In this document: positions 8,001 through 18,200 of the stretch, piece after piece
Layout: every line of letters begins with the position of its first letter
Numbering within the stretch: the stretch's first letter is position 1
Assembly: GCA_022360315.1 (NCBI GenBank)
Contig: JAKSDA010000207.1
Span: 1 to 34,017 of the forward strand
Direction: 5' to 3'
Origin: Pseudomonadota bacterium
GTDB lineage: Bacteria > Myxococcota_A > Polyangia > Haliangiales > Haliangiaceae
DNA length: 34,017 nucleotides
The notes under the pieces: generated by a model
What the model saw: the letters and a program-made list of their open reading frames with translations, nothing else
Database searches by the model: none
What the model was told of the DNA's origin: nothing
Made by a program: the position numbers and the translations under genes

Positions 8001-9235
8001 AGAGCTTCGACCGTCAAACCCGTTACCAGCTGGGCAACAATCAGGACTCGGCCGGCTTCGAGCTCGACGAGAGCGGCCAGATCATCACCTACGAGGAGTA
8101 CTTTCCCTACGGCGGCACCTCGCTCATCTCGGGGCGCAGCCAGCAGGAGGTGACCCGCAAAAGGTACCGGTACGCCGGGCGCGAGCGCGACGAGACCACA
8201 CAGTTCTATTACTACGGCGCCCGCTACTACGCTCCGTGGATGGGGCGGTGGATCAGTCCAGATCCCGCCGGCGCCCGGGACGGCGCCAACCTGTACACCT
8301 ACGTGCGCGGCAATCCGGTGCGTCACGTGGACCGGGACGGCCAGGTGGCCGTCGATCTGAACAACGCCGGGATGGTGCGCGCGCGGGTGGCCTTCTACAA
8401 CGCCCTGCAAGCGGGTACGGCGGCACCGGCTCCTGCCACGAGAACGCCGCAACGAGTGGCGATCGAGGCCGAGCTCGCCGCCATTCCTCGCGGCATCGTG
8501 GCGCAGCGGCGGGCGGCCATCGAGGCCCGGCTTCGCCCGGTGGCGGAATCGTCGGATCCAGTGAGCGATCAGACGCAACCCACCGAGCCCTCGCAGCCGG
8601 TCGCCGTGCCGGAGTCGAGGGTCCCAAGCCGCGGACGCTCGCAATCCGCACCGCCCACGGTGAGCCTGCCGTCCCAGCCCGTTGCGCAAGAATCGCGTCC
8701 CACCCGACCCAGAGCGCAATCCGCACCCGCGGTTGTGAGTCGCTCCAGCGCAGCGCCGGGCTCCGACGTTGTCGCCGACCAGGGTGGGCCCGCACCCAAC
8801 GCCCCCGGCGGTCAGCCGCCGGGAGCCGACCAGACGGGAAGCAATACCACGACCCTCAGCGGCATCTCCAGCGACCGCAACGTGCTCGTGCTCATCGCGG
8901 CCGCAATCTTGATCGCCATCGCGTACGTCGAGCGCCAACGGCTGGTCAATGCCCGTAAGGAGAGCCCCGCCGGGATCCAGTTGATGCGCGAGATCGAGGG
9001 ATTCGATCGCTCGCGCTTGCGGCCCATCGAGCAAGGCCCGGTGCAGGCGGTGGCCGAAGACGACGATGACCTCGAAGACAGCATCGACGACGTGGTTGAC
9101 GAGAGCAGCGTCGGGCTCGACGACGACAGCGACGAGGTCGAGCCCGACGAGATCGACGAGCTCGCCAGCGACGACAACCTGGAAGACACCGAAGACAACA
9201 ACAACCAAGAGCGCCAGCGCCGAAACACGATCTAG
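2075..9235 (+). CDS. Fused TcB-TcC (BC) toxin cocoon: SpvB, TcdB-middle and RHS core with atypical C-terminal region
   Basis: This is the cocoon component of an ABC (Tc) toxin, with TcB and TcC in one 2386-residue chain. Residues 10-330 are the SpvB/TcaC N-terminal domain (LPKGGGAIKGIGETF, then GPFGLGFSVSVPHIVRRVEK). Residues 385-690 carry TcB beta-propeller/FG-GAP-like repeats (VVYWPNLGYGNFG near 570). Residues 690-860 match the TcdB middle C-terminal region (LLREIDNHRGALTRIQYAPS). RHS/YD repeats follow (YDPIGNV, YDPAGNITR, YDENGNLIR). The RHS core with the autoproteolysis-type motif is at 2030-2090: YAGRERD, D2063-P-A-G, D2069-G-A-N-L-Y, D2086-R-D-G. In this family the core cleaves off the downstream peptide, which stays inside the shell. 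Here that peptide (about 2090-2386) has a Pro/Ser-rich linker with a duplicated (R)SQSAP motif, a hydrophobic helix at 2269-2286 and an acidic tail at 2328-2377. I recognise no known toxin enzyme in it. The start is fixed by ATGA coupling to the preceding gene. Confidence 0.95.
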   Translation: MTASRSAGVSISQLRLPKGGGAIKGIGETFRPSSFTGTASFSIPIATPEARGLNLDLSLDYSSGGSQGPFGLGFSVSVPHIVRRVEKRLPDYSEADEFVLSNAEYLVPALVQQGDGEWVPQELEDELDAEGRQYRVHRFRPRTEGSFLRVERWTRREDGDVHWRVTTPENVTSVYGASAAARITNPDNDRQVFKWLIEHTEDSRGNQIRYSYRGEDERGVADAVYERGRAHTTQRYLHKIQYGNFVGTDGQTQWTFSVVFDYGDYDLGDLDTLSTEPSGDWPARADCHSDYRAGFEVRTHRLCRNILVFHHFADELGAEDTVVRSLGLEYTETPVLSLLKEVRPIAYRRGPDGWEQQSSPALSFDYTAFEPLGHSFQTMQVEGKQPLPLRFDTDGYQLLDVYGEGIVGLFYDQSSTNIYYRPQGNGAYDAGASLAEYPVEQHQTRPTYAVTDGLTTWVNVRTGGRSGFYELESDDSWAGFQSFQGSPVDYVNTDLDATDVTGNGFADLLLFEADQVRVYPSTWRDGHGPPFTALRGPDLPVQADPGEEEKLLLVDMVGDGLSDRVRVRNGEVVYWPNLGYGNFGAPVVMAGAPHVDGRLAADRLYLTDIDGSGTADLVYIEGREAAVYFNQSGNGFSAPVRVALPEPFHDLSQVQFADVQGNGTSALVFTSGTDVVHHAFYDFSGGVKPYLLREIDNHRGALTRIQYAPSTQFYLADRRAGTPWLNRLPFPVHVVEKTESVDLIAHTKQVTRYAYHHGAYDYREREFAGFGLVERWDTEGFEQFASPDLAQAPPFQLLDSDLQAPPSYTRTWYHTGLLERDGVLSRQYADEYYKGDAEALELADSSFETPIDSAGVELAYRALRGRVLREEVYGLDGDADREIHPYRVSETAYRLRFEQPTANGHYSVYLPLIRERTTSDYERDPDDPRVVHELFLDHDAFGRLTRQATLAYGRRRQDAAEHSDQLRLQGTYAWRTFIHLEDAHRLGLPGETREFELGGLSPDQGAHYSWQGLAAQYPAPELDAVDFDQALTGHGARLLSWQRNFYWNESHSQALPLGQATARALLHHTETAIYPVEGLDALFADTGAVGLRQTLLSLDADGGAFVERTAPVSGRPYYVDPGVIAEYGDAAEFYQERRYIDQFGTQTSLQYDAYGLMVIERAERLSVEQSLVQRVSPDYQSLLPARVIDINDNITEFAYDPIGNVRLSSRYGTEGAVRRGDRELDEHSLPGELSVAAILADPASYLQESTSFYFHDLLAWEERGQPLQVLHVGRHRYTSDLADGETSELHIRLDHTDGLGRALQVKLNVEPGLALRVNDDGSVTEVDTDDRWLSSGRTVYNNKGLVVKQYEPFYVVGPDYQPERILTEHGVTAVQHRDPLGRVFRADLPKGFLNRNEYSAWSVREFDANDTIEQSPYYRDNDGNLSDDEQDALDKAVAHSDTPISQDLDVWGRAILDQQRLAPHSVLTTYKELDVVGNVLGVQDPRFFGGTRFNFRVDYDMLGRPLRQVGVDRGTLWTLLNAGGDEIHRWDGRGFHHATHYDALSRPIASWVTGNGLNNQLQAIEYGEGADDSAANNLRGRIKTHRDNAGVLEVERYGLGGGTIASTRQLRERYQDTPDWSGAEALVDESWATRSLFDAFNRPVEITHPDDRQVRYGYYRSGRLRSVQSAEPGRATEPIVTEITYNARGQRIAIRYGNGVESQLEYDPLTFDVTRIDSTRASDGRTLQDLHYIYDPAGNITRINDRSNSVVFTDNQAVLPRIDYTYDAVYRLTAASGRAHRGLYEPASAIAPDYQQFLPQPSTSDATAVENYTRSFSYDDAGNLRSIVHVAANQRFTRDITVSEASNRGQIAGSDGADPELDYDENGNLIRLDHLRAMRWNSVNQLASVDIIQRDGGNDDSEYYNYDATGARVRKVLERQANGNTVIEETIYLGGFEVNRTRRGQNVQESYTTLQIADGGTRVASLHLWTQRPSNQSFDRQTRYQLGNNQDSAGFELDESGQIITYEEYFPYGGTSLISGRSQQEVTRKRYRYAGRERDETTQFYYYGARYYAPWMGRWISPDPAGARDGANLYTYVRGNPVRHVDRDGQVAVDLNNAGMVRARVAFYNALQAGTAAPAPATRTPQRVAIEAELAAIPRGIVAQRRAAIEARLRPVAESSDPVSDQTQPTEPSQPVAVPESRVPSRGRSQSAPPTVSLPSQPVAQESRPTRPRAQSAPAVVSRSSAAPGSDVVADQGGPAPNAPGGQPPGADQTGSNTTTLSGISSDRNVLVLIAAAILIAIAYVERQRLVNARKESPAGIQLMREIEGFDRSRLRPIEQGPVQAVAEDDDDLEDSIDDVVDESSVGLDDDSDEVEPDEIDELASDDNLEDTEDNNNQERQRRNTI
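8340..9232 (+). other. Variable (passenger) region of the BC protein: linker, one hydrophobic helix, acidic tail
   Basis: This part follows the RHS core and would be the released passenger peptide by analogy with other TcC proteins. In order it has an Ala/Arg-rich helical part (AIEAELAAIPRGIVAQRR), a Pro/Ser/Gln-rich disordered part with two RxRxQSAP-like copies, and the uncharged helix NVLVLIAAAILIAIAYV (2269-2286). A short basic stretch follows, then about 50 residues dominated by Asp/Glu. It shows no ADP-ribosyltransferase, deamidase, nuclease or protease motif that I can recognise. Confidence 0.6.
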
Positions 9236-9291
9236 GCATTTCACGACTCGAAAAAGCTGCCCACCGCAGCCGCCAAACGCGAGAGGACACC

Positions 9292-12200
9292 ATGTCGGAC
9301 ATCAAAGCCCTGCCTCCCCTGGAGGCCCTCGAACAGTTCAGACAAGCCCATCCCGACCTCGGACTCGACGGCATCCTGGCCATGACCGAGTCGGTGTTCG
9401 TCGAGCAATACGCCGACGCCTTTGGCGACGATACGCGCAAGGCGCGCTCGGCCTATCGCGAAGCCCAGCGCATCCGCGCGCTGGCCACCCTGTTGTGGGC
9501 CAACATCAAGGACACGGTGGGCTCGGCGTACTTTCAGGACACCCTCTTCAATAACATACCTGACAGTTTTCTGGACTTTCAGGGCCTGATCCCGTCCTAC
9601 CCGCAGCTCTTTGGCAACCTCGACTTCATCGAGTGCGACCACGCCCGATCGATTTTCGGCCCGGCCGCCTACTTCGTGGATCTTTTGCGCTTCATAGAAA
9701 AACACGTCCCGCAGAGCGGTCTGGAGCTGGGACACAGCCTCGAAGAGCGGCAGCCGCGCATTTACCGCATTCCCCTGGACAGGGAGAATACCTATACACT
9801 GATTCCCTATATCGATCTGGTCAACGAAGTCCTCGAAGACGTGGTGCGCACCAGCCAGATCCCCGACGCCTACCAGGTGGTGGCCGAGTCGGTCTTTCCG
9901 ATGTCGCTGCCGTTTCACCTGCCGCTGGCCGAGATGCGCCTCTACCTCGATCAGCTCAAGCTCTCCTTGCAGGAAATCTATCGCCTCTTTGGGCGCGCCG
10001 AGCCTGCCATCGCCCGGGAGATTCTGGCTCTATCGCCGCGAGATTACGCCCGCCTCGGGCAAGAGATCACGGACAAGCAGGAGCTCGACGGCTTTTTCGG
10101 TACCGATGTAACGGCTACCGGCAAGGGCAGTCTGGAGGACGTGGCGATGTTCCTGGACCAGACCGGGCTTTCGCGCACCGAGCTGGATGCCCTGCTGTTC
10201 CTGGACCTGAGCAGCGACGAGGTGGACGTGGGACTCGGACGCCTGAGCTTCATCCAGGCCGCAGGCGACGGCCAGGGGGAAATCCGCGTCGAGAACAATG
10301 TGCAAGACACGCTCTTTACCCACAGCACTGACCTGCCCGGCACGCGGACCGCACTAAACGATCGCGAGCTACCCGCCGCCGTGCAGCAAAAGTTCACAGA
10401 TGCCGGCATCGCCGCCTTCTCGGTCAACACCAGGGTGCTGGTCGACCGCGCCGATCGGCAATGGCGAGTGTGGGACGGGGACACCGACCGCACGTACATA
10501 CTGCAGGCCAAAAGCTCCGAGCTGACCGCTTACAGCGAAGCCTACGACCGCCTGAACAACCTGACGCTGCCCAAACTCGACCGGATCTATCGCTTTCTGA
10601 AGCTGGCGCGACGTCTCGGCTGGTCGTACTCCGACCTCGACTGGGCCCTGCGCTCGCTGGCCGACCAGGCGCTGGCCAGGCAGTCCCTGGGCCCGGCGTA
10701 CGTCGCCGAGAGCGTGCTCCACTTCGACGGTGTGAACGACTGGGTCCAGATCCCGAATGCCGACGATCTGGTGCTGGCGTCGCAGGCCGGCGACGTGCCC
10801 ATGCTGACGGTGGAGGCGTGGGTATTCATTGACAGCGAGGGCGTGAACCCGGTCCTGGCCAAGGGCAGCACCACGGGGCCCGTCACCCAATTCCAGCTCT
10901 GGGTGACCCCGGCGGGGCAGGTGGGCTTCCAGGCCTATGGCCCACAAACGGCCAACCTGATATCCGTCTATCCGCTGGACGCGGGCGGCAACTACTTCAC
11001 AGCCGATGCCGGCGGCGCGGCCGCCGACCCCGGCGCCGATGGTGACGCGCCCGGCTTTTCGCTCATCAGCCACGGCGCGCTGGGCACCGGTCGCTTCAAC
11101 CACGTGGCGGTCTCGGTCAACGAGAAGGTGTCCGAAGGCGCCACCGACTACTTCCAGCTCAAGTTTTACCTCAACGGCGAGCTCGACAGCACGTGGTCCT
11201 TCGAGTCGTCGCTGCCCGTGGAGCAAGCGCCCGCGGCCGACGCTGCAGTAGAGATCCGGCTGGGAGCCAACTTCGAAGACGATTATCTGGCCGGCAGCCT
11301 GAGCGACGTGCGCCTGTGGCAGACGATCCGTTCCCATGCGGACATTCAGCGCAGCCTGACCAGTCGCTTGCGCGGCGACACCACCGGCCTGATTGGCTAC
11401 TGGCCGCTCCTGGACCCCGATGGCGACGTCTTGCCCGACCTGGCGCCGGGCACCCAGCATCCCGGCATCCCCGGCGGGTCGACCCACAGCACGCTGCCCC
11501 GCTGGATCCAGCGCGATCTGCCTCTATCCCCCCTGCCCACGCCCATCTCGGACACCGCGCTGCACTTTGACGGAAACGACGAATTTCTGGCCGCGCACAA
11601 CGTGCGCGGGCTCGACCTGAGCGAGCTGACGCTGGAAGCCTGGGTCGCGCTGGATGAGGATAATCGCCAGCACGGATTGATCGTCAAGGGCGATGCCGAA
11701 ACCGGTGAAGCGCATTTCCGCTGGACGATCACCAGTGACAACAAGATGGCCCTGGACGGAAGCATCGTGGGCGCGCCGCTGCAGTCCGACGCGCTGTGGA
11801 CAGGCGGGGTTCCGGACGGCCGGATGCACTTGGCGGTCGCCGTGGCCGGGGACAGGGTCACGTTCTACGCAAACGGCGAGCTCAGCGGCGAAGGCGTGCC
11901 GACCGCTGGCTCGGGCGCAATCGGCACCGATTTGTTTATCGGGCGCGATTTCGGCGACAGCGCTTTTCTGGACGGAGCCATCCAGGAAGTGCGCATTTGG
12001 CGCCTGGCCCGCACACAAGACGAGCTGCGCCAGACCCGCAACCAGCAGCTGAGCGGATCCGAAGCCGGGCTGGTCGGCTACTGGCGACTCGACAGCGACG
12101 AGCGGAGTGGCGGCCAGATTGCCGACCTGAGTTTTAACCAGAATGGAGTGTATCCGGGCGGAAATCCAGCCATTTACCAGCCCCTCCTGACGACCCATGA

Positions 12201-15200
12201 AGAGGCGCTCTTGCCCCCTCAGGTGGCGCAGTCCGCATTGGCGCTTAGCTCCGATCCCGACCACTATGTGTTGCGGGTGGTCAACCCCGGGGACCATGGC
12301 CTGGGACATCACGAGCAATTCACGCTGCAGTTGTGGTTCCGGGTTGACGATCCCGGGATCGCCGACCGCAAACAGGTGCTTTTCTCCCAGGGCGATGCCG
12401 ATACCGGCCTTTGCGCCTACCTGTCTGCCGACGGCCGGGTGCGCGCCCACGCATGGTGCTCCGACGTCGAGGGAACGCCCATCGCCGAGCACACCCTCCA
12501 GACCATCACCGTCGAGAACAACACCTGGTACCAGCTCACGTTTGTCTACGACGAGACCTCGCCCGGCGACGGCGTGCACTATCGATTGCACCTCGACGGC
12601 CGGGCCGCAGACGAAACCTCTGCCGGCTTCCGCCTCGATCAGGTCGGCCCCATCCACCTGGGCGGCGTCACGCCCGATGCGTTCACACGCTTTCACGACG
12701 CCGACGCCTTTGGAAACACGCACCGCTTTGGCGGCATCTTGACCGATCTGCGGCTGTGGAAGCGGGCCTTGCCGGCCGACGCCATCACCAATCCCGACGA
12801 CTCGCGCCACCCGCGCCATATCCCGCAGGCAAGCGAGCCCGATTTGCTTTGCTACCTGCCCATGACCGAGGGGTACGGAGCGCCCGTGGGCGAGCACGAG
12901 GGTCTGCGCTACGCCCCGGACAGCGACGATCCGGCGCTGCTGACGCCGATCATCCGCGATCAGACGGTTTTGTCCAATAGCGGGACAAACAGCGGGGCCA
13001 GCGGCAGGCCCAGCGACGGAACCCTCGTGGTCGGCCCCGATCCAGTGGCGCCCAAGTGGTCCACCGAGCCCCGGCTGGCCATCCACCCGCAAAGGGCTCT
13101 GCACCTCGACGGCGGCCACGTGCGCCTGTCGGATACGGTGGAGCTCGGCCTTGTCGCCAGCTCGTTCACCGTGGAGATGTGGCTCCAGGCCGATTCGTTC
13201 GATTCCGCAGTGACCCTGATCGACGGCGGGCCAGCGCTGGCGCTCGAACTGACCGATGCGGGCGAGGTCCGCGCGACGCTGGGGGATGCGTCCCTGAGCG
13301 CAACGGGCGCCCTGAAAGCGGGGCAGTGGCACCATCTGGCCTGGCGTTTTGACCGGGACCGGGCCAGTCAGAGCGTGCTGATCGACGGTCGGCCCGCGGG
13401 CGAGGGCTCGGCTCCGTCGGCCATCGCGGACGCGAGCCAGGTCCGGCTGGGCCAGGAATTCAGCGGCTCCATCAGCGACCTGCGCCTGTGGAACGCGACG
13501 CGAAGCGACGACGAGATCGCGGCGCACCGCGAGCTGCGCTTGGCCGGGAACGAAGCCAATCTGGTCGGCTATTGGCCCCTCGAGGTGGATTCTGCGCGGC
13601 GCTGGATCGACTGGTCTCACGGCCACGCCGCATTGCTGGAAGCCAGTGGCGAGGCCTCGTGGCTCGATCTCGAAACCCCGTTTGCCGGCCGGGAGATCCA
13701 CGCGAGCATCAATGCCTCGGATGCGCGCACCGAGTTGATCGACCTGCCCAAGACCATTTTGCCCGCCACCGGTACGGTGGAGCTGTGGGTGCGTTTCAGT
13801 CGCACCCACGACCAGATTTTGCTGGACGCATCGACCGATGTTCACCCGTTCAGATTGCTCATACGCGGCTCGGCTCTGGTTTTCGAGGTAACCAACGCCT
13901 CGGGAGATACTCTGAGCCTGTCTCTCGACTTGGCCGACCTGCCTGCTGACTTCGACGGGCAGGTCCACCACGTTGCCGGCACTTGGAGCTTCGCGGCTCG
14001 TACGACCCGCGCCCAGCTCCACCTCGACGACCAGATCGTCCGCACAGCGCCCATTCAAACCGGAGGCGTGCCGGCGCTGGCCCGGCCCAGGCTGGGCCTG
14101 AGCCAGGCAGGCGATCTGCCCTTCACCGGCGTCTTCCACCGCCTGCGCATATGGGATCACGTTCGCGACCCCGAGATGTTGCGAAACTATGCCGGCGCCG
14201 ACCTGAGCGGAAACGAGCCCGGGCTGCATCTGCTCCTGCCCCTGGAAGAGCAGTCTGGAAACGAGTTGACCGAGGCGGTCAGCCAGCGCGCCGTGTGGGC
14301 CAAAGCGCTGCCCACGGTACAAGAAAACCCGGTCTGGACCATCGTGGACCACGCCGTGGAGCTCGACGGCCAGGACGAGTATATCGAGGCGTCCGGCTTC
14401 ACCCCCGGCGCCGAGGGCACCATCGAGCTGTGGGTCAAGTTCTCTCGCAACCGCGATCAGGTGCTCTTCGACGCTTCCAACGACCAGCTCGACGACGACC
14501 GCCGCGGTCGCGACGACGACGACGATGACGACGATGACGAGCGGCATCGCCGGGACCTGCGCAAGTTCTTTGCCTTGCAGGTGCGGGGCGGAGCTCTGTC
14601 GTTCCGTCTCGAGGACGATGGCGGTCACCGCGTAAGAAGTGGCGGCAGGCACCGCGTGGCCCCGGGCGACGCTAACTACGAGGCGCGCATATCGCTCACC
14701 GGCAATGCGTTTGGCGATTTTGATCGGCAATGGCACCACGTGGTCGCCACCTGGCGCTACGACGCCGACTCGAACACCGTCACCGGCGACCTGCGCCTGG
14801 ACCTGGAACACCACGCCCAGTTGCGACGCGACCCGGGTACCGAGCCCTCGGGCGAAGTGCCCCCCTTGATGCCCTTATTCATCGGGGCCAATACCGGCAC
14901 CTACTACGTGGTGGCCGGCGATGCCTTCCGCGGTCAAGTTCGCCAGGTGCGAATCTGGAACCAGGTGCGCTCGGAGGACGATCTGCGCGCCCTGCGCGAT
15001 CGCCCCCTCGACGGCGACGAAGCCGGTCTGGCCGTGTACCTGCCCATCGATGAGGGCACCGGCACGCGGCTCGAAAACCGGACCGACGCGAATGCGCCCT
15101 CGACAGTGATTGTCGACGCCGGCAATACCGCCACCTGGCGCGTGGTCGACCGGGCTGTCGAGCTCAACGGCGTCGACCAGTTCATCGCCGTGCCCTATCC

Positions 15201-18200
15201 CGTGTCCGCGACCGCGGGCACGGTCGAGTTCTTCGCCAAATTTGCCGTCGACCGGGATCAAATCCTGCTCAGCGCTTCTGACAGCGACGACCGTCCCTTC
15301 TTTGTCGTTGATCTCGCGGGCAGCCGCCTGCGCTTTCGCCTCGACGGCGACTCGTCGGGCGCCGAGCTGGACCTGAGCGACGCCGTCACCACGCCCACCA
15401 TCTGGCACCACGTGGTCGCCACCTGGAGCTTTGACACGGCCACCCAGAGCGCCGACCTGCACGTCTATTTCGACGACCGTCCCGCCGCCCGGGCCACGTT
15501 GCCCGATGTCCTGCCGCGCGACGATCTGCGCAATCCCTACATCGGCATCCGCCGCGGTGAAGCCAGCACCCTGCCGGAATACGGTCCCTTCAAGGGCGAG
15601 ATCCGCCAGATCCGCCTGTGGTCGATCGCGCGAGACGCCGCCTCCCTCGATCGCTACCGGCGCATCGACCTGGACGGCAATGAGACCGGGCTCGTCGCCC
15701 TGCTGGCCATCGACGAGGGCCAGGGCTCGGTCCTCGGCAACTCCTCGGGTGGTCGACCGGGCGGGCAGCTCTACACCCGCATACTGGCCGAGACCGAATG
15801 GGGACGCAGGCCCGGTCAACTGTGGCAATTCGGCCCCTCGTATGCCGCGCTGCCCGGCACCGACGAGCTGGGCCTCTTGGACAGCGACTTCACTATCGAG
15901 TCCTGGGTACGGCTGCCCGACGTTGCGGGGCAGCACCCGGTTTTGGGCACCCGCGGCCCGGCCCTGGCCGACTCCGACGAAGTCTGGTCGCTGAGCGTGG
16001 TGGACGGACACCCGCGTGCCCATATGCGGGGACAAACCCTCGATGGCGCAGATCTCACCCTGCGGGCCAATACCTGGCACCATCTGGCCCTGCGTTACCA
16101 GGCCGGCAGCCTGAGCCTCTGGCTCGACGGCGCGGTCAGCGCCCAGAGCATTGATGGGCTGGCAGCGATCCAGGCGCGACGCCGGCTGCACGTGGCCCAT
16201 CTGCGCACCTACGCCGGCCAGGGAGTGTGGAACGACAGCTCGTTTGTCGGCTCTATCGACGAGATGCGCGTGTGGGCAGCAGCCTTGCCCGACGCTGTAC
16301 TACAAACGCCACAGGCCAAACGCATCGCCCGGGATGCATCCGACTTGAATGCGCTGTGGCGCTTTGACAGCACCCAGCAGCGCTTGCTGCTCGACCACAG
16401 CGCGCGCCGTCTTCACCCCGTGCTCGTGGTCGACGAGGCCGCCTCAAAGCGGGCCGATTTCGAGTCGTCGGGGCCGCCCATCCTGCTCCACCCCCATGTG
16501 CTGAACGTCGATGAGTACAACGACTACCTCGACCTGGGCGAGCCCTGGGTACGGGCCAATGGCGACTGGAGCCTGGCCTTCTGGTTTCGGCTCGAGCATA
16601 CCGACGGCATCCAGGTGCTATTCGAGCAGGCCGAAACCGTGCGGGTTTCGGTGCAAGATGCCTGCTTCCAGCTGGACGGTCCGTTGGCGAGCGGCGGCGC
16701 GTGGGAAGAGGTGTTTTTTGCCCAGCCTGGCGAGTGGACCCACGTGGCCATCGTGCACAGCGCCGGCGAGCTCCGGATCATCCGCAACGGCGTGGCAATG
16801 GGCGAGACTCGCGCGATCAACCTGGGCCAGGCGAGCGCGGGCGCGTTGAGTTTTGGCGCCCCCCGGGATCTGACCACTTCTGTGGATACCCATCTCGGCG
16901 GCCAGCTGGGCGAAATCCAGCTGTGGTCTCGGGCGCTCACCGAAGAAGACGTCACCGCGCGCCTGCACCACCCGCTCAGCGGCCGTGAGCCGGGCCTGGA
17001 AGCCTACTGGCCGATTGCAGAAGGCCCCGCCGGAGACTCTGGTACCGCACTGCACGACGTCTGCGAATTCCAGCCCCATGGCGCCCTGATCACCGGGCTC
17101 GAAGATACCCGCGAAAAGTGGCAAGCCGACCCGCCCCCGATCGCCGGAGCACTCTCGGCCTTGACCCTGGACGGCCGCGACGATCACGTGTTTTTGGGCT
17201 CGCTCGGCGACTTGCTCGCCGACGCCATCGCGGCTGGCGGTCTGTGCGTGGAGGCCTGGGTCAAACTGGATGGCGACGCCGCTGGAACCCGCGCTGTGCT
17301 CGGCAGCGGCACCGGCGATGGCTCCGCTGCCGGCCTGTGTCTGGGCCTTGCCGATGGACACCCCATCTTTGCCCTCGGAGCCGAGTTTGTGCGAGCCGAT
17401 CTCGCGTTGGACCAGGGATGGCACCACCTGGCCTGGATCCACGACGCCAAGACCGGCATTGCCACGATCGCGCTCGACGGCGCCAATGTCGCCGAGGGGT
17501 CCCTGTCCCTGTCCTTACCGGCCGGGGCGAGCGCCTGGCTGGGTCGCTACCAGGACTGGGACGCCGGCGTCGCAAGCGCTGTAGACCGATACTTCGACGG
17601 CTCGATCGGCGAGGTCCGTCTGTGGAGCAGCCCGCGTTCTGTCGCCGCCATCGCGGACGCGCGAAGCCAGCGCCTGACCGGCAATGAGCCCGAGCTCTCC
17701 GCCTACTGGATCTTCGATGATCACCACCGCGTGGCCATCTCCAGCGAGCTGGGCAGCGGCAACTACCAGCTGATCCTGGCCAGCGATCGGGTACTGCAGC
17801 CTCCGCTGTGGAGCCACATCGACGACCATCCGGTCCTGCTCGATCACCTGTCCCGGCAGGCTCTGGCCTTTGACGGCGAGGACCACCTCCTGGGCCTGGA
17901 AGGCTTTACCTCGAGACCCAGGAGCTTCACCGTGGAAGCCTGGGTCAGCAACACCCAGAGCGCAGATACGACCGTCCCGCGACAGGACAGCCCGGTGCTC
18001 TGGCGCGGCCGAGACAACGCCTCGGGACACGAAGTCGACTTCGAGCTGCGAGTGACCAGTGCCGGCACGCTCGCCTTGCACTACCGACTCACCGGAGGTG
18101 GGGCGGTCAAAACCCTGGAGACGACAAACTCCTTTGACGTGAATCAGTTGACCCATGTGGCAGTCACCGCCTCGTGGGACAGCGACGCAGCGACGACCGC

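Noticed and set aside
11524..14814. A 1096-codon minus-strand open frame opposite the LamG array
   Set aside because: It is a shadow of the repeated coding sequence on the other strand. Its apparent repetitiveness simply mirrors the LamG repeats.
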